From: Microbacterium sp. Leaf288
Lineage (GTDB): Bacteria > Actinomycetota > Actinomycetes > Actinomycetales > Microbacteriaceae
Reading direction: 5' to 3'
Assembly: GCF_001422925.1 (NCBI RefSeq)
Contig: NZ_LMNI01000013.1
Span: 1-64,000, forward strand
Length of the DNA stretch: 64,000 nucleotides
Part shown: one piece after another, positions 7,391 through 15,117 of the stretch
Layout: each line of letters starts with the position of its first letter
Position numbering within the stretch: position 1 is the first letter of the stretch
Notes under the pieces: model-generated
Told to the model about the DNA's origin: nothing
Databases searched by the model: none
What the model saw: only the letters and a program-made list of their open reading frames with translations
Translations under genes and position numbers: made by a program

Positions 7391-9990
7391 TGACGATGTC
7401 CACGCGCCGCGATGATGCGGCCCCGCAGGTCCTTTCCGAAGGCCTCCACGTCCTGCGCGCCTCCACGCCCGCCTCGCGGTGGCTCGAGGCCTACCCCGTC
7501 GGCAACGGCGTGCGCGGCGCGATGTGCGCGGGGCTCACCGGCGGCGAGCGGCTGTGGCTGAACGACATCACGGCGTGGTCGGGGCACGCCCACGCCGACC
7601 CCCTGGACGGCGTCGCGGATCGCGGCCCCGAGGCACTCGAGGCCGTGCGCGCGGCGATCGACGCCGACGACCTCGATCGCGCCGAGGCGCTTCTGCAGCG
7701 CATGCAGGCGCCCTGGGTGCAGGCCTACCTGCCGCTCGGCTGGGTCGAGTTGACGGTGGAGACGGATGCTGCGCACTCCGGCTCGCAGCCGGGTTCGGGG
7801 CGTTTCGACGCGGTCGCCGGCGCTCCCTCGCTCAACGACCGGGGGTCGGAGCCGCAGGAGTATGTGCGGCGCCTGGATCTCGCCACCGGCGTCGCGACCC
7901 ACCACTACGCGCTCGGTGACGTCGATGTGCGGCACCGCACGTGGGCGGACCTCGTGACCGGTGCGATCATGCACGAAGTCACCGCGAACGCGCCGGTGCG
8001 CGTGCACCTCGAGATCGGGTCGCTCCTGCGCCCGCGCTCGGCGCCGCGCTCGGCGGGCGGCGACCTCGCCACCGAGTGGTGGCTCCCCGTCGACGTCGCT
8101 CCCGGTCACGAGAGCCCCGCCGAGCCCATCCGCTACGACGAGGAGCACGGGCGCCATGGCGCGATCGTGATCCAGGCGCGCGGCGCCTCCGAGGTCGTCG
8201 ACGGAGTCCTGGTCGGCGCGTCCGCGACGACGCACCTCTTCGCGATCGCCACGGCCACCGCGCCGTCGCTGCCCGGCGACCCGACCGATGCCCGCGACGC
8301 AGAGGGGCACGCCGCGGCGCTGCTGCGCGGCATCCGCGGCTCCTTCGATGTCCACGCGACCGCAGCCGACCTGCTCACCGCCCACGAAGCCGCCCACGGT
8401 GAGCTCTACGCGCGGTGCGCGCTCGAACTGCCGGCACCCGGCGACGTCGAGGCACTCGACACCGTCGACCGGGTGCGTCGCGCGCAGGAGCGCGACGACC
8501 CGGCTCTCGCCGCCCTCATGTTCCACTACGGGCGGTACCTGCTCATCGCTTCGTCGCAGCCGGGCGGGCTGCCGGTCACGCTGCAGGGGATGTGGAACGC
8601 CGAGCTTCCGGGGCCGTGGTCGAGCGCGTACACCCTCAACATCAACACGCAGATGGCGTACTGGCCGGCCGAGACGACCGACCTCGCCGAGTGCCATGAG
8701 CCCCTCCTGCGCTTCACGCGGCGGCTCTCCGAGACGACGGGCCCCGCCGTCGCGCGCGAGCTGTACGGCGCGGACGGCTGGGTGGCCCATCACAATTCGG
8801 ATGCCTGGGCCTTCGCCGCGCCGGTCGGCGCAGGCCACGGCGACCCGGCGTGGGCGAACTGGTCGCTCGGCGGGGTGTGGCTCGCCCTGCACCTGTGGGA
8901 GCACTACTCGTTCGGCGGAGACCGCGCGTACCTGCAGAGCGAGGCCTGGCCGGCGCTCGCCTCGGCTGCGGCCTTCGCGCTGTCGTGGATCCAGACGGAC
9001 GGCGAGCGCGCGTGGACGAGCCCGTCGACCTCGCCCGAGAACCACTACCTCGACGCCGAGGGGCGCGAGCGCGGGGTCGCGGTGTCGGCGGCGATGGACG
9101 TCGCCCTGCTGCGCGAGCTCGCCGCGGTCTGCCGCGCCGCCGCGGCGGTGCTCGACGTCGACGACCCGTGGATCGCGGAGCTGACCACGCTCACGGATGC
9201 GCTTCCCGACCCGCAGGTGTCGGCACGCGGCGACCTGCTCGAGTGGGACCGCGAACGCGTCGAGGCCGAGCCCGAGCACCGCCATCTCTCGCACCTGATG
9301 GGGCTGTTCCCTCTGGCGCAGATCACGCCGGACGCGACGCCCGGACTCGCGCGCGCAGCATCCGAATCCATTCGCCTCCGCGGTCCGGAATCGACCGGCT
9401 GGGCGCTCGCCTGGCGTGCCGCGATGCAGGCTCGCCTGCGCGACGGCGGGGCCGTTCACGCGCAGCTGCGGATGGCGCTCCGGCCCGCGGAAGAGGGCTC
9501 CGATGCTCACCGCGGCGGGGTCTACCCGAACCTCTTCAGCGCGCATCCGCCGTATCAGATCGACGGCAACCTCGGACTGACCGCAGCGATCGCCGAGGCC
9601 CTCGTGCAGTCCTTCCTCGAGCCCTCACGCCCCGTCACTTCCGGGTTTGGGGCGCAGAACCTCCGTTGGGGCGCAGAATCTGCGCCCCAACGGAGGAATG
9701 ACGCCCCGAACCCCGCCGACGACCGGGAGGCGACGCGCGTCACGCTGCGACTGCTGCCCGCGCTGCCGCCGGAATGGCCGGATGGCCGGGTGCGCGGCAT
9801 CCGTTCCCGCGGCGACGTCTCCGTCGACGTCGAATGGGCGGGCGGACGACTCGTGCGGGCGCGGCTTCGCGCGCGGGCGCGAGCCGTCACAATGAGTGTG
9901 CACGGGCCGGACGGTTCGATCGGAACATACGAGCTCGCACCCGGAACCACACGGGTGATCGAACGAGGAGAGCAGGGGATCTCATGGTGA
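7390..9990 (+). CDS. GH95 alpha-L-fucosidase
   Basis: About 866 residues. GH95 inverting enzymes cleave alpha-1,2-L-fucose, as found on galactose of xyloglucan. Visible signatures are ASRWLEAYPVGNG at the N-terminus, LNINTQMAYWP (the two Asn implicated in catalysis), WVAHHNSD, SPSTSPEN with the presumed acid E550, and HPPYQIDGNLG with D725 (numbering from GTG 7390). The barrel is followed by a short beta-rich C-terminal domain (LRLLPALPPEWPDG). No signal peptide. Start: GTG 7390 fits a leaderless transcript, while ATG 7396 is two codons later. Two repeat-derived segments interrupt the protein in frame, encoded at 7796-7843 and 9642-9714. The end overlaps the LacI gene by 7 nt. GH95 next to alpha-xylosidase and beta-galactosidase strongly suggests a fucosylated xyloglucan target. 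Confidence 0.92.
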   Translation: MTMSTRRDDAAPQVLSEGLHVLRASTPASRWLEAYPVGNGVRGAMCAGLTGGERLWLNDITAWSGHAHADPLDGVADRGPEALEAVRAAIDADDLDRAEALLQRMQAPWVQAYLPLGWVELTVETDAAHSGSQPGSGRFDAVAGAPSLNDRGSEPQEYVRRLDLATGVATHHYALGDVDVRHRTWADLVTGAIMHEVTANAPVRVHLEIGSLLRPRSAPRSAGGDLATEWWLPVDVAPGHESPAEPIRYDEEHGRHGAIVIQARGASEVVDGVLVGASATTHLFAIATATAPSLPGDPTDARDAEGHAAALLRGIRGSFDVHATAADLLTAHEAAHGELYARCALELPAPGDVEALDTVDRVRRAQERDDPALAALMFHYGRYLLIASSQPGGLPVTLQGMWNAELPGPWSSAYTLNINTQMAYWPAETTDLAECHEPLLRFTRRLSETTGPAVARELYGADGWVAHHNSDAWAFAAPVGAGHGDPAWANWSLGGVWLALHLWEHYSFGGDRAYLQSEAWPALASAAAFALSWIQTDGERAWTSPSTSPENHYLDAEGRERGVAVSAAMDVALLRELAAVCRAAAAVLDVDDPWIAELTTLTDALPDPQVSARGDLLEWDRERVEAEPEHRHLSHLMGLFPLAQITPDATPGLARAASESIRLRGPESTGWALAWRAAMQARLRDGGAVHAQLRMALRPAEEGSDAHRGGVYPNLFSAHPPYQIDGNLGLTAAIAEALVQSFLEPSRPVTSGFGAQNLRWGAESAPQRRNDAPNPADDREATRVTLRLLPALPPEWPDGRVRGIRSRGDVSVDVEWAGGRLVRARLRARARAVTMSVHGPDGSIGTYELAPGTTRVIERGEQGISW
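7796..7843. repeat. Dispersed repeat inserted in frame in GH95
   Basis: The 48-bp stretch begins CGGGGCGTTTCGAC and ends CTCGCTCAACGACCGGG. The same ends enclose an intergenic copy at 62411-62456. Here it is translated as part of a hydrophilic insertion (SGRFDAVAGAPSLNDRG) with no place in the GH95 fold. Related repeats with the CGTTTCGAC...CTCAACGACCGG ends are familiar to me from intergenic regions of actinobacteria. Confidence 0.75.
9642..9714. repeat. Large palindrome inserted in frame in GH95
   Basis: A perfect 18-bp inverted repeat, CCTCCGTTGGGGCGCAGA (9660-9677) and its complement (9679-9696), is separated by one base. Outer arms extend it to about 36 bp each side with roughly 29 matching pairs. 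It is translated as a charged, glutamine- and asparagine-bearing segment between the catalytic barrel and the LRLLPALP strand of the C-terminal domain. Confidence 0.9.
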
Positions 9991-10970
9991 CGATCGCGGA
10001 CGTCGCGCAGAAGGCGGGCGTGTCGATCTCGACGGTGTCATACGTCATGAGCGGCAAGCGGGCCATCTCGCAGGAGACGCGCGACCGGGTCGAGAAGGCG
10101 ATCGACAGCCTCGGCTTCAGCCCGCACGCGGGGGCGCGCTCGCTGGCGTCGCGCTCGACGAACGTCATCGGCCTGCAGGCGCCCCTGCGCACCGGCGTCG
10201 ACGTGCACGTCGTGATGCAGATCGTCACCGGCGTCGTCACGCAGGCGCGCAAGCACGGTTACGACATCCTGCTGCTCGCGAGCGACGACTCGAAGGCGCT
10301 CCAGCGCGCGGCGAAGGGCTCGATGGTCGACGCGCTGCTGGTCATGGACGTCGAGTCCGACGACCCGCGCATCGACACGCTGTCGGGGCTCGGGCATCCG
10401 AGCGTCCTCATCGGTCTTCCCGAGGGGCGGCGCTCCGTGCCCTGCGTCGACTTCGATTTCGAGGCCGCGGGCTGGCTCGCGGTCGACCGGCTCGTCGCGC
10501 TCGGCCACAAGCGCATCGCGCTCATCGGCTCGCCGCCCGAGGTCATGTCGCGCCACACCTCGTACGCCGACCGGCTCGCACGCGGCTTCCTGGCGGCGTG
10601 CGACGCGAACGGCGTGACGGGCACCGTTCACGCCTGCCCGAGCTCGTCCGAGTCCATCGCCACCGTCGACGGCGTGATGACCGAGGACCCGGGCATCACC
10701 GGCTTCTTCGTGCACAACGAGGGCGCACTCCCCCACGTCGCGACGACGATCACCCAGCGCGGCCGGCAGCGCGCAGGCGAGACCGCCATCGTCGCCCTGT
10801 GCCCCGACGACGTGGCGCGTTCGGTGCCGGGGCTCGCCGACAGCATCGCGGTGCCCGCCGAGGCGATCGGCGCGGCGGCGACCGACATGATCTGCGAGAT
10901 CCTCTCGAGCGGCGCGAAGCCCGCGGTGCGCCTGCTGCCGCCGGCGCTCACCGGAGCACCCACGCCGTGA
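9984..10970 (+). CDS. LacI-family transcriptional regulator (xyloglucan locus)
   Basis: The 328-residue protein has an N-terminal LacI helix-turn-helix (TIADVAQKAGVSISTVSYVMSG). A hinge helix (ARSLASRSTNVIG) and a periplasmic-binding-protein-like sensor domain follow. The ATG at 9984 overlaps the GH95 stop by 7 nt and is preceded by GAGGAGAG/AGGGG. It is therefore co-transcribed with the fucosidase. It most likely binds the palindrome at 7352-7366 and responds to an oligosaccharide or monosaccharide from the degraded glycan. Autoregulation follows if that operator is its target. The ligand is unknown. Confidence 0.9.
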   Translation: MVTIADVAQKAGVSISTVSYVMSGKRAISQETRDRVEKAIDSLGFSPHAGARSLASRSTNVIGLQAPLRTGVDVHVVMQIVTGVVTQARKHGYDILLLASDDSKALQRAAKGSMVDALLVMDVESDDPRIDTLSGLGHPSVLIGLPEGRRSVPCVDFDFEAAGWLAVDRLVALGHKRIALIGSPPEVMSRHTSYADRLARGFLAACDANGVTGTVHACPSSSESIATVDGVMTEDPGITGFFVHNEGALPHVATTITQRGRQRAGETAIVALCPDDVARSVPGLADSIAVPAEAIGAAATDMICEILSSGAKPAVRLLPPALTGAPTP

Positions 10971-10983
10971 TCGTGACGCCCGC

Positions 10984-11589
10984 ATGAGGATCGATCCCGA
11001 CAGCCGCGCGCTCGGCGGCTTCTCGACGTTCCTGACGTTCGTCGCACTCAACCTGCTCTACATCCTCGTGTGCCTGCCGATCGTCACGATCGGCGCAGCC
11101 ACGAGCGCACTGTACGAGGTCACCATCCGCTACTCGGACGACGAGAGCGGACGCCCCCTCAAGGACTTCCTCCCCGCGTTCCGCGCGAACTTCGGCCGCG
11201 CCACGGTGCTGATGCTGTGCCTGCTGCTGCCCGCCGCGCTGCTCGGATTCTCGAGCGTGTTCTGGTTCGCGTACCCCGCGCTCTTCGCCGGGGTCGCGGG
11301 AGTCGTGGCGGTGATCGGCGCGGTCTACCTCTTCGCCGCGTTCCTCTATGCGATGGCCCAGGTGGCGTTCCTCACGGGCCCCGTGCGCCAGACCCTCAAG
11401 AACTCGCTGCTGCTCCCGGCGGCCGAGCCGGTGCGCACCCTCGGCGTGCTCGTGATCCCGGTGACCGCGGTCGCACTGACGATCCTGTTCCCTCCCGTCG
11501 CGATCCTGATCGCCACCATCGGCTTCTCCGTCGGCGCCTACGCCACGGCCTTCCTCTTCCGGAGCGTCTTCACCCGCCACGAGGCCTGA
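10984..11589 (+). CDS. yesL: YesL-like DUF624 membrane protein
   Basis: A 201-residue integral membrane protein with about five hydrophobic segments: residues 13-40, 75-95, 98-120, 148-168 and 172-192. The LPIVTIGAATSALYEVTIRY motif in and after the first helix is typical of DUF624/YesL. These proteins sit in many oligosaccharide-utilisation operons, including the rhamnogalacturonan region of Bacillus subtilis, but their function is unknown. The gene starts 13 nt after the LacI stop without a clear ribosome binding site, so it is probably translationally coupled. A second DUF624-like gene lies at 25832. Confidence 0.8.
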   Translation: MRIDPDSRALGGFSTFLTFVALNLLYILVCLPIVTIGAATSALYEVTIRYSDDESGRPLKDFLPAFRANFGRATVLMLCLLLPAALLGFSSVFWFAYPALFAGVAGVVAVIGAVYLFAAFLYAMAQVAFLTGPVRQTLKNSLLLPAAEPVRTLGVLVIPVTAVALTILFPPVAILIATIGFSVGAYATAFLFRSVFTRHEA

Positions 11590-11610
11590 CCCCTTCGGGC
11601 TCTGGCGGTG

Positions 11611-11637
11611 ACGGATGCCGCGGCCCGCAGCATCCGT
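11611..11637. terminator. ACGGATGC / GCATCCGT hairpin after DUF624
   Basis: ACGGATGC (11611-11618) pairs with GCATCCGT (11630-11637). Two more pairs follow past a single C-A mismatch, leaving a 5-nt loop. Located 22 nt after the DUF624 stop, with no U tract. A plausible terminator made from an inverted pair of the over-represented 7-mer. Confidence 0.6.
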
Positions 11638-11640
11638 GAT

Positions 11641-12283
11641 CCTCAACTGAGGACGAGAGCCGAAGTGCGGACCGATCACGACGCCGACGTCCTCATCTCG
11701 GCGCATCCCCTCGATTGAGGACGCGACGCGGGGACGGCGGCCCGGGGCCCGCAGCATCCGTCAACCTCATTTGAGGACGAGAGCCGAGCTGCGGACCGAT
11801 CACGACGCCGACGTCCTCATCTCGGCACATCCCCTCGATTGAGGACGCGACGCGGGGACGGCGGCCCGGGGCCCGCAGCATCCGTCAACCTCAGTTGAGG
11901 ACGAGAGCCGAGCTGCGGACCGATCACGACGCCGAGGTCCTCATCTCGGCACATCCCCTCGATTGAGGACGCGACGCGGGGACGCAGGCCCGGAGCCCGC
12001 AGCATCCGTCAACCTCAGTTGAGGACGAGAGCCGAGCTGCGGACCGATCACGACGTCGAGGTCCTCATCTCGGCGCATCCCCTCGATTGAGGACGCGACG
12101 CGGGGACGGTGGCCCGGGGCCCGCAGCATCCGTCACCCTCAGTTGAGGACGAGAGCCCAGCTGCTGAGCGGCCGTGCGCTAGGGTACTCATCCCGGGCCA
12201 TTCCCTCAATTGAGGACGAGAGCCCGGCTGCGGACCGATCACGACGCCGACGTCCTCATCTCGGCGCATCGCCTCAATTGAGG
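11641..12283. repeat. 124-bp tandem repeat array with CCTCANNTGAGG palindromes
   Basis: Four full units start at 11641, 11765, 11889 and 12013, and a diverged partial unit starts at 12137. Each unit begins with a CCTCANNTGAGG palindrome (centre AC, TT, GT, GT, GT). A second palindrome, CCTCGATTGAGG, lies 68 bp further on (11709, 11833, 11957, 12081). The diverged end has CCTCAATTGAGG at 12204 and 12272. Eleven palindromes are present in all. The 124-bp period is not a multiple of three, which argues against coding. Confidence 0.92.
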
Positions 12284-12304
12284 ACGCCCGCGCGAGCGGC
12301 ACGA

Positions 12305-12339
12305 CGAAGGGCTCGGGATGCTGCATCCCGAGCCCTTCG
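12305..12339 (-). terminator. Hairpin terminator after the binding-protein gene
   Basis: A perfect 17-bp inverted repeat (CGAAGGGCTCGGGATGC and its complement) is separated by one base. It begins 15 nt beyond the stop of the minus-strand gene ending at 12355. No U tract follows, as is common in high-GC actinobacteria. Confidence 0.8.
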
Positions 12340-12354
12340 CTGGTTACCGGCGTA

Positions 12355-14106
12355 TCAGCCTGCGAACTCCTTCGCCACGGCCACGCGCGCGTCGTTCTGC
12401 GACTTCGCGTTGGTCATGTCGAACTCGAGCACCTTGTCGTAGCCGAGGCCTTCAGCGGTCTTGATCAGCTCGTCGCGGAGCGAGTCGAACTGCGCCTCGT
12501 TCGAGGCGAACACCATCTGCCACGAGTACTGCTTGATGATCTCCTTGACCTGGTTGCGCAGCGTCTCGATCTCGGAGTCGTCGGCGGGGGCGGCGTAGCT
12601 CGCGCCCGGTGCGACGAGCACCTGGTCGTTGGTCTGCAGGTACTCCATGGTCGAGGTCGCGTCGCCCATGTTCGCCGACCAGTCGACGGTCAGCGGGTTG
12701 GCGATGGACGCCTGGTAGGTGGGCCAGAACGTGTAGCTGTACGGCAGGCTCGTCTCGGGGTCGGTGTCGATCGGAAGCACCGCGCTGAGGTTGAGCGCCG
12801 AGACGCCGTCGGCGTACTCGCCGCCGCCCCACTCCTCGGGAACTGTCGCGCCGCCCTGGAGGAAGACCTCGTTGCCGAAGTCGGTGAGCTCGGGCTCGCC
12901 CGCGTCGTTCACGTCCCACGTGAGGCCCTTGGGTCCCGCCGACGCACCGGTCTGGCTGCTGTTGGCATACGCGCCCTCGGGCGAGTAGAGCCAGTCGATG
13001 AAGGCGGCGATGCGCTCCGGGTCCTCGGCCTTCGAGCCGATCGCGAACACCTGCTTGCCGCCGTACGCCTCGGCGCCGTACGAGAAGATGTTCTGGTCGG
13101 CCAGGGGCACCATCTCGAAGCCCTTGCCCGCGGCCATGTTCTCCTCGGTGTTGAAGGCCGACTGACCCAGCCACGGCCACCACGAGAACAGCACCTGGCC
13201 GTTCTGGAACTTCGAGAAGAGGGTGTCGTAGTTCTGCGTCGTCGACTCCGGGTCGACGAGGCCGAGCTGGTTGGCGTCGAAGTAGAGCTTCAGGTTGCGG
13301 ATGTACTCGCCGTCCGGGTCGAGGATGCTCTGGTAGTCCGAGCCGTCGGCCTTGGCCAGCACGAACCCGATCTCGTCGTAGCCGTAGAAGCAGGCGGGCT
13401 GCTTCGCGGTGACCATCATGTTGCCGTCCCAGTCCTTGAACAGCGAGAAGGCGTACGTGGGCTGGCCGTTGTCGGCGGTGGGGTGCGCGGCCTGCATGTC
13501 GGCGAGCACCGGGAGGAGGTCTTCGAGGGTGCCGATCTCGGGGTAGCCGGCCTCCTTGTAGTAGTCCCAGCGGAGGTACGGGCCGAAGGTGGGGTTGAGA
13601 CCCTCGGAGGGCTCGGTCGGCTTGAGCGACGAGACCGCCGACGGGAAGCCGTAGACGCCGTCCTTGCCGTCGTTGAGGTGCTCGACCGCGGCGTCGAACT
13701 TCGCGAGGTTGTCCATCGCGCCGTAGTAGTTCGCCGAGTCCTTGACCAGACCGCCCTCGATGAGCTCGTCGAGCTTCTGGCCCTTGTCGGTGATGATCAG
13801 ATCGCCGAGATCGCCGGCCGCGACGCGCGTGTTGTAGAGGGTGTCACCGCCGCCCGCGACGTTCGGGGCGATGATGTTCAGCTTCATGTTGAACTTGTCT
13901 TTGACGATCTTGGCGAACCAGCCCTGCTGGACGCCCATGTAGTTGGCGAGACCGTCGAACACGTCGATCGTGATCTCCTGGTCCCACTTCTCGGGGAACT
14001 GGTCGATCGCGCCCTGGTCGTCGCCGCCGCCGGCGCTGCACGAGGCGAGCGAGCCCGCGGCGAGCAGCGCCACGAGAGCCAGGGACACCTTCTTTCGAAG
14101 CGTCAT
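12355..14106 (-). CDS. ABC sugar transporter substrate-binding lipoprotein (LplA/YtcQ type)
   Basis: The 583-residue protein begins with a lipoprotein signal peptide: a KK-positive start, a hydrophobic core, then the lipobox LASC with the Cys near residue 23. It is longer than usual CUT1 binding proteins, as in the LplA/YtcQ (LipO) subgroup, which goes with LplB/LplC-type permeases for complex oligosaccharides. It is the last gene of a minus-strand operon with permease genes at 15118 and 14150. The start ATG at 14106 is preceded by GAAAGGA. The substrate is not evident; the neighbouring acetylesterase and xyloglucan locus point to pectin or hemicellulose fragments. Confidence 0.88.
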   Translation of the reverse strand: MTLRKKVSLALVALLAAGSLASCSAGGGDDQGAIDQFPEKWDQEITIDVFDGLANYMGVQQGWFAKIVKDKFNMKLNIIAPNVAGGGDTLYNTRVAAGDLGDLIITDKGQKLDELIEGGLVKDSANYYGAMDNLAKFDAAVEHLNDGKDGVYGFPSAVSSLKPTEPSEGLNPTFGPYLRWDYYKEAGYPEIGTLEDLLPVLADMQAAHPTADNGQPTYAFSLFKDWDGNMMVTAKQPACFYGYDEIGFVLAKADGSDYQSILDPDGEYIRNLKLYFDANQLGLVDPESTTQNYDTLFSKFQNGQVLFSWWPWLGQSAFNTEENMAAGKGFEMVPLADQNIFSYGAEAYGGKQVFAIGSKAEDPERIAAFIDWLYSPEGAYANSSQTGASAGPKGLTWDVNDAGEPELTDFGNEVFLQGGATVPEEWGGGEYADGVSALNLSAVLPIDTDPETSLPYSYTFWPTYQASIANPLTVDWSANMGDATSTMEYLQTNDQVLVAPGASYAAPADDSEIETLRNQVKEIIKQYSWQMVFASNEAQFDSLRDELIKTAEGLGYDKVLEFDMTNAKSQNDARVAVAKEFAG

Positions 14107-14149
14107 TGCTTTCCTTTCTTGGTGGTTCTGTGGTGGTTCGTGGCCGCCG

Positions 14150-15106
14150 TCAACCCTTGACGGCGCCCAGCATGATGCCCTTCACGAAGAAGCGCTGGAA
14201 CAGGGGATAGATGAAGATGATGGGCAGCACGACGAGCACCGAGACGGTCATGCGTATCGAGGTCGGCGTCTGCTCGGTGGCGAGCCCGGCGATCTGACCG
14301 ATGTTGCCGCCGGCGTTCTGTGCCGCCTGGGCGAGGCTCGATGCCTGGTTGATGAACATGTAGAGCAGGTACTGCAGCGTGTACAGGCTCTGGTCGGTGA
14401 TGTAGATCAGGGTGTCCTGGAAGCTGTTCCACTGCGTGACCGCACTGAAGATCGCGATCGTCGCGAGGATCGGCGTCATGTTGGGCAGGTACACCTTGAA
14501 GAACACCTGCAGGATGTTGGCGCCGTCGACCTCGGCCGCTTCCTGCAGCTCCTTCGGCATCGACTCGACGTAGGTCTTCGCGAGGATGACGTTGAACGGC
14601 TGCACCACGAACGGGAGCACGTAGACCCAGAAGTTGTTGGTGAGCCCCAGCGTCTTCATGATGATGAACACCGGGATCAGGCCCGCGCTGAAGTACATCG
14701 TGATGATGAGGAAGCGGTACCAGAACTTGCGGCCCCACATGCGGGTCTGCGTGAACATGAACCCGAGGAAGGCTGACGCGAGCACCGTGAGGGCCGTTCC
14801 GATCACCGTGCGGCCGATGCTGACCACCGTCGCCATCGGCAGACCGGGCAGCTGGAACACCTGGGCGTAGTTCGACAGGTGGAACCCGACCGGCCACAGG
14901 CGCACGTCGCCGAGCGCCGAGATGTCGTTGGCGCTGACGGAGTTGATGATCAGGTAGTAGAAGGGGTACGCGCAGATCAGCGCGAAGAGGAAGAGCAGCG
15001 CGTAGTTCGCGAGGCGGAACACCACATCGCCGACGGTCCCGCCATAGCGAGCCGAGGTGTCGCCCTTCTTCGTCGTGGTGAGCGTCTTCGTCATCGTCGT
15101 GGTCAT
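14150..15106 (-). CDS. ABC sugar transporter permease (LplC/YtcP type)
   Basis: A 318-residue CUT1 permease with six predicted membrane segments. The EAA-loop motif ELQEAAEVDGANILQVF contacts the ATPase. The C-terminus (FFVKGIMLGAVKG) is typical of LplC/YtcP. The frame is open upstream to 15862, but the start at 15106 is supported by GAGAGG and leaves the preceding permease intact. It pairs with the product of the gene at 15118-16119. Confidence 0.9.
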   Translation of the reverse strand: MTTTMTKTLTTTKKGDTSARYGGTVGDVVFRLANYALLFLFALICAYPFYYLIINSVSANDISALGDVRLWPVGFHLSNYAQVFQLPGLPMATVVSIGRTVIGTALTVLASAFLGFMFTQTRMWGRKFWYRFLIITMYFSAGLIPVFIIMKTLGLTNNFWVYVLPFVVQPFNVILAKTYVESMPKELQEAAEVDGANILQVFFKVYLPNMTPILATIAIFSAVTQWNSFQDTLIYITDQSLYTLQYLLYMFINQASSLAQAAQNAGGNIGQIAGLATEQTPTSIRMTVSVLVVLPIIFIYPLFQRFFVKGIMLGAVKG

Positions 15107-15117
15107 GTCCTGGCCTC

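Larger units (their letters stand above)
11590..12304. other. Intergenic region filled by hairpin and tandem repeats
   Basis: Between the convergent DUF624 gene and the binding-protein gene, no gene is supported. The space holds one CGGATGC-type hairpin (11611-11637) and the 124-bp tandem-repeat array. Small minus-strand frames of 62 codons recur every 124 bp only because the DNA repeats. Confidence 0.8.

Noticed and set aside
7281..7466. N-terminal extension of the GH42 gene to 7466
   Set aside because: It would run through the operator and the divergent GH95 start, and the added residues do not look like GH42. ATG 7280 gives the usual family length.
11693..12129. Three overlapping 62-codon genes on the minus strand
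   Set aside because: They recur every 124 bp only because the DNA is tandemly repeated; they change frame from unit to unit and lack ribosome sites.
11641..12283. CRISPR array
   Set aside because: The repeat period is 124 bp with the whole unit repeated; there are no unique spacers and no cas genes.
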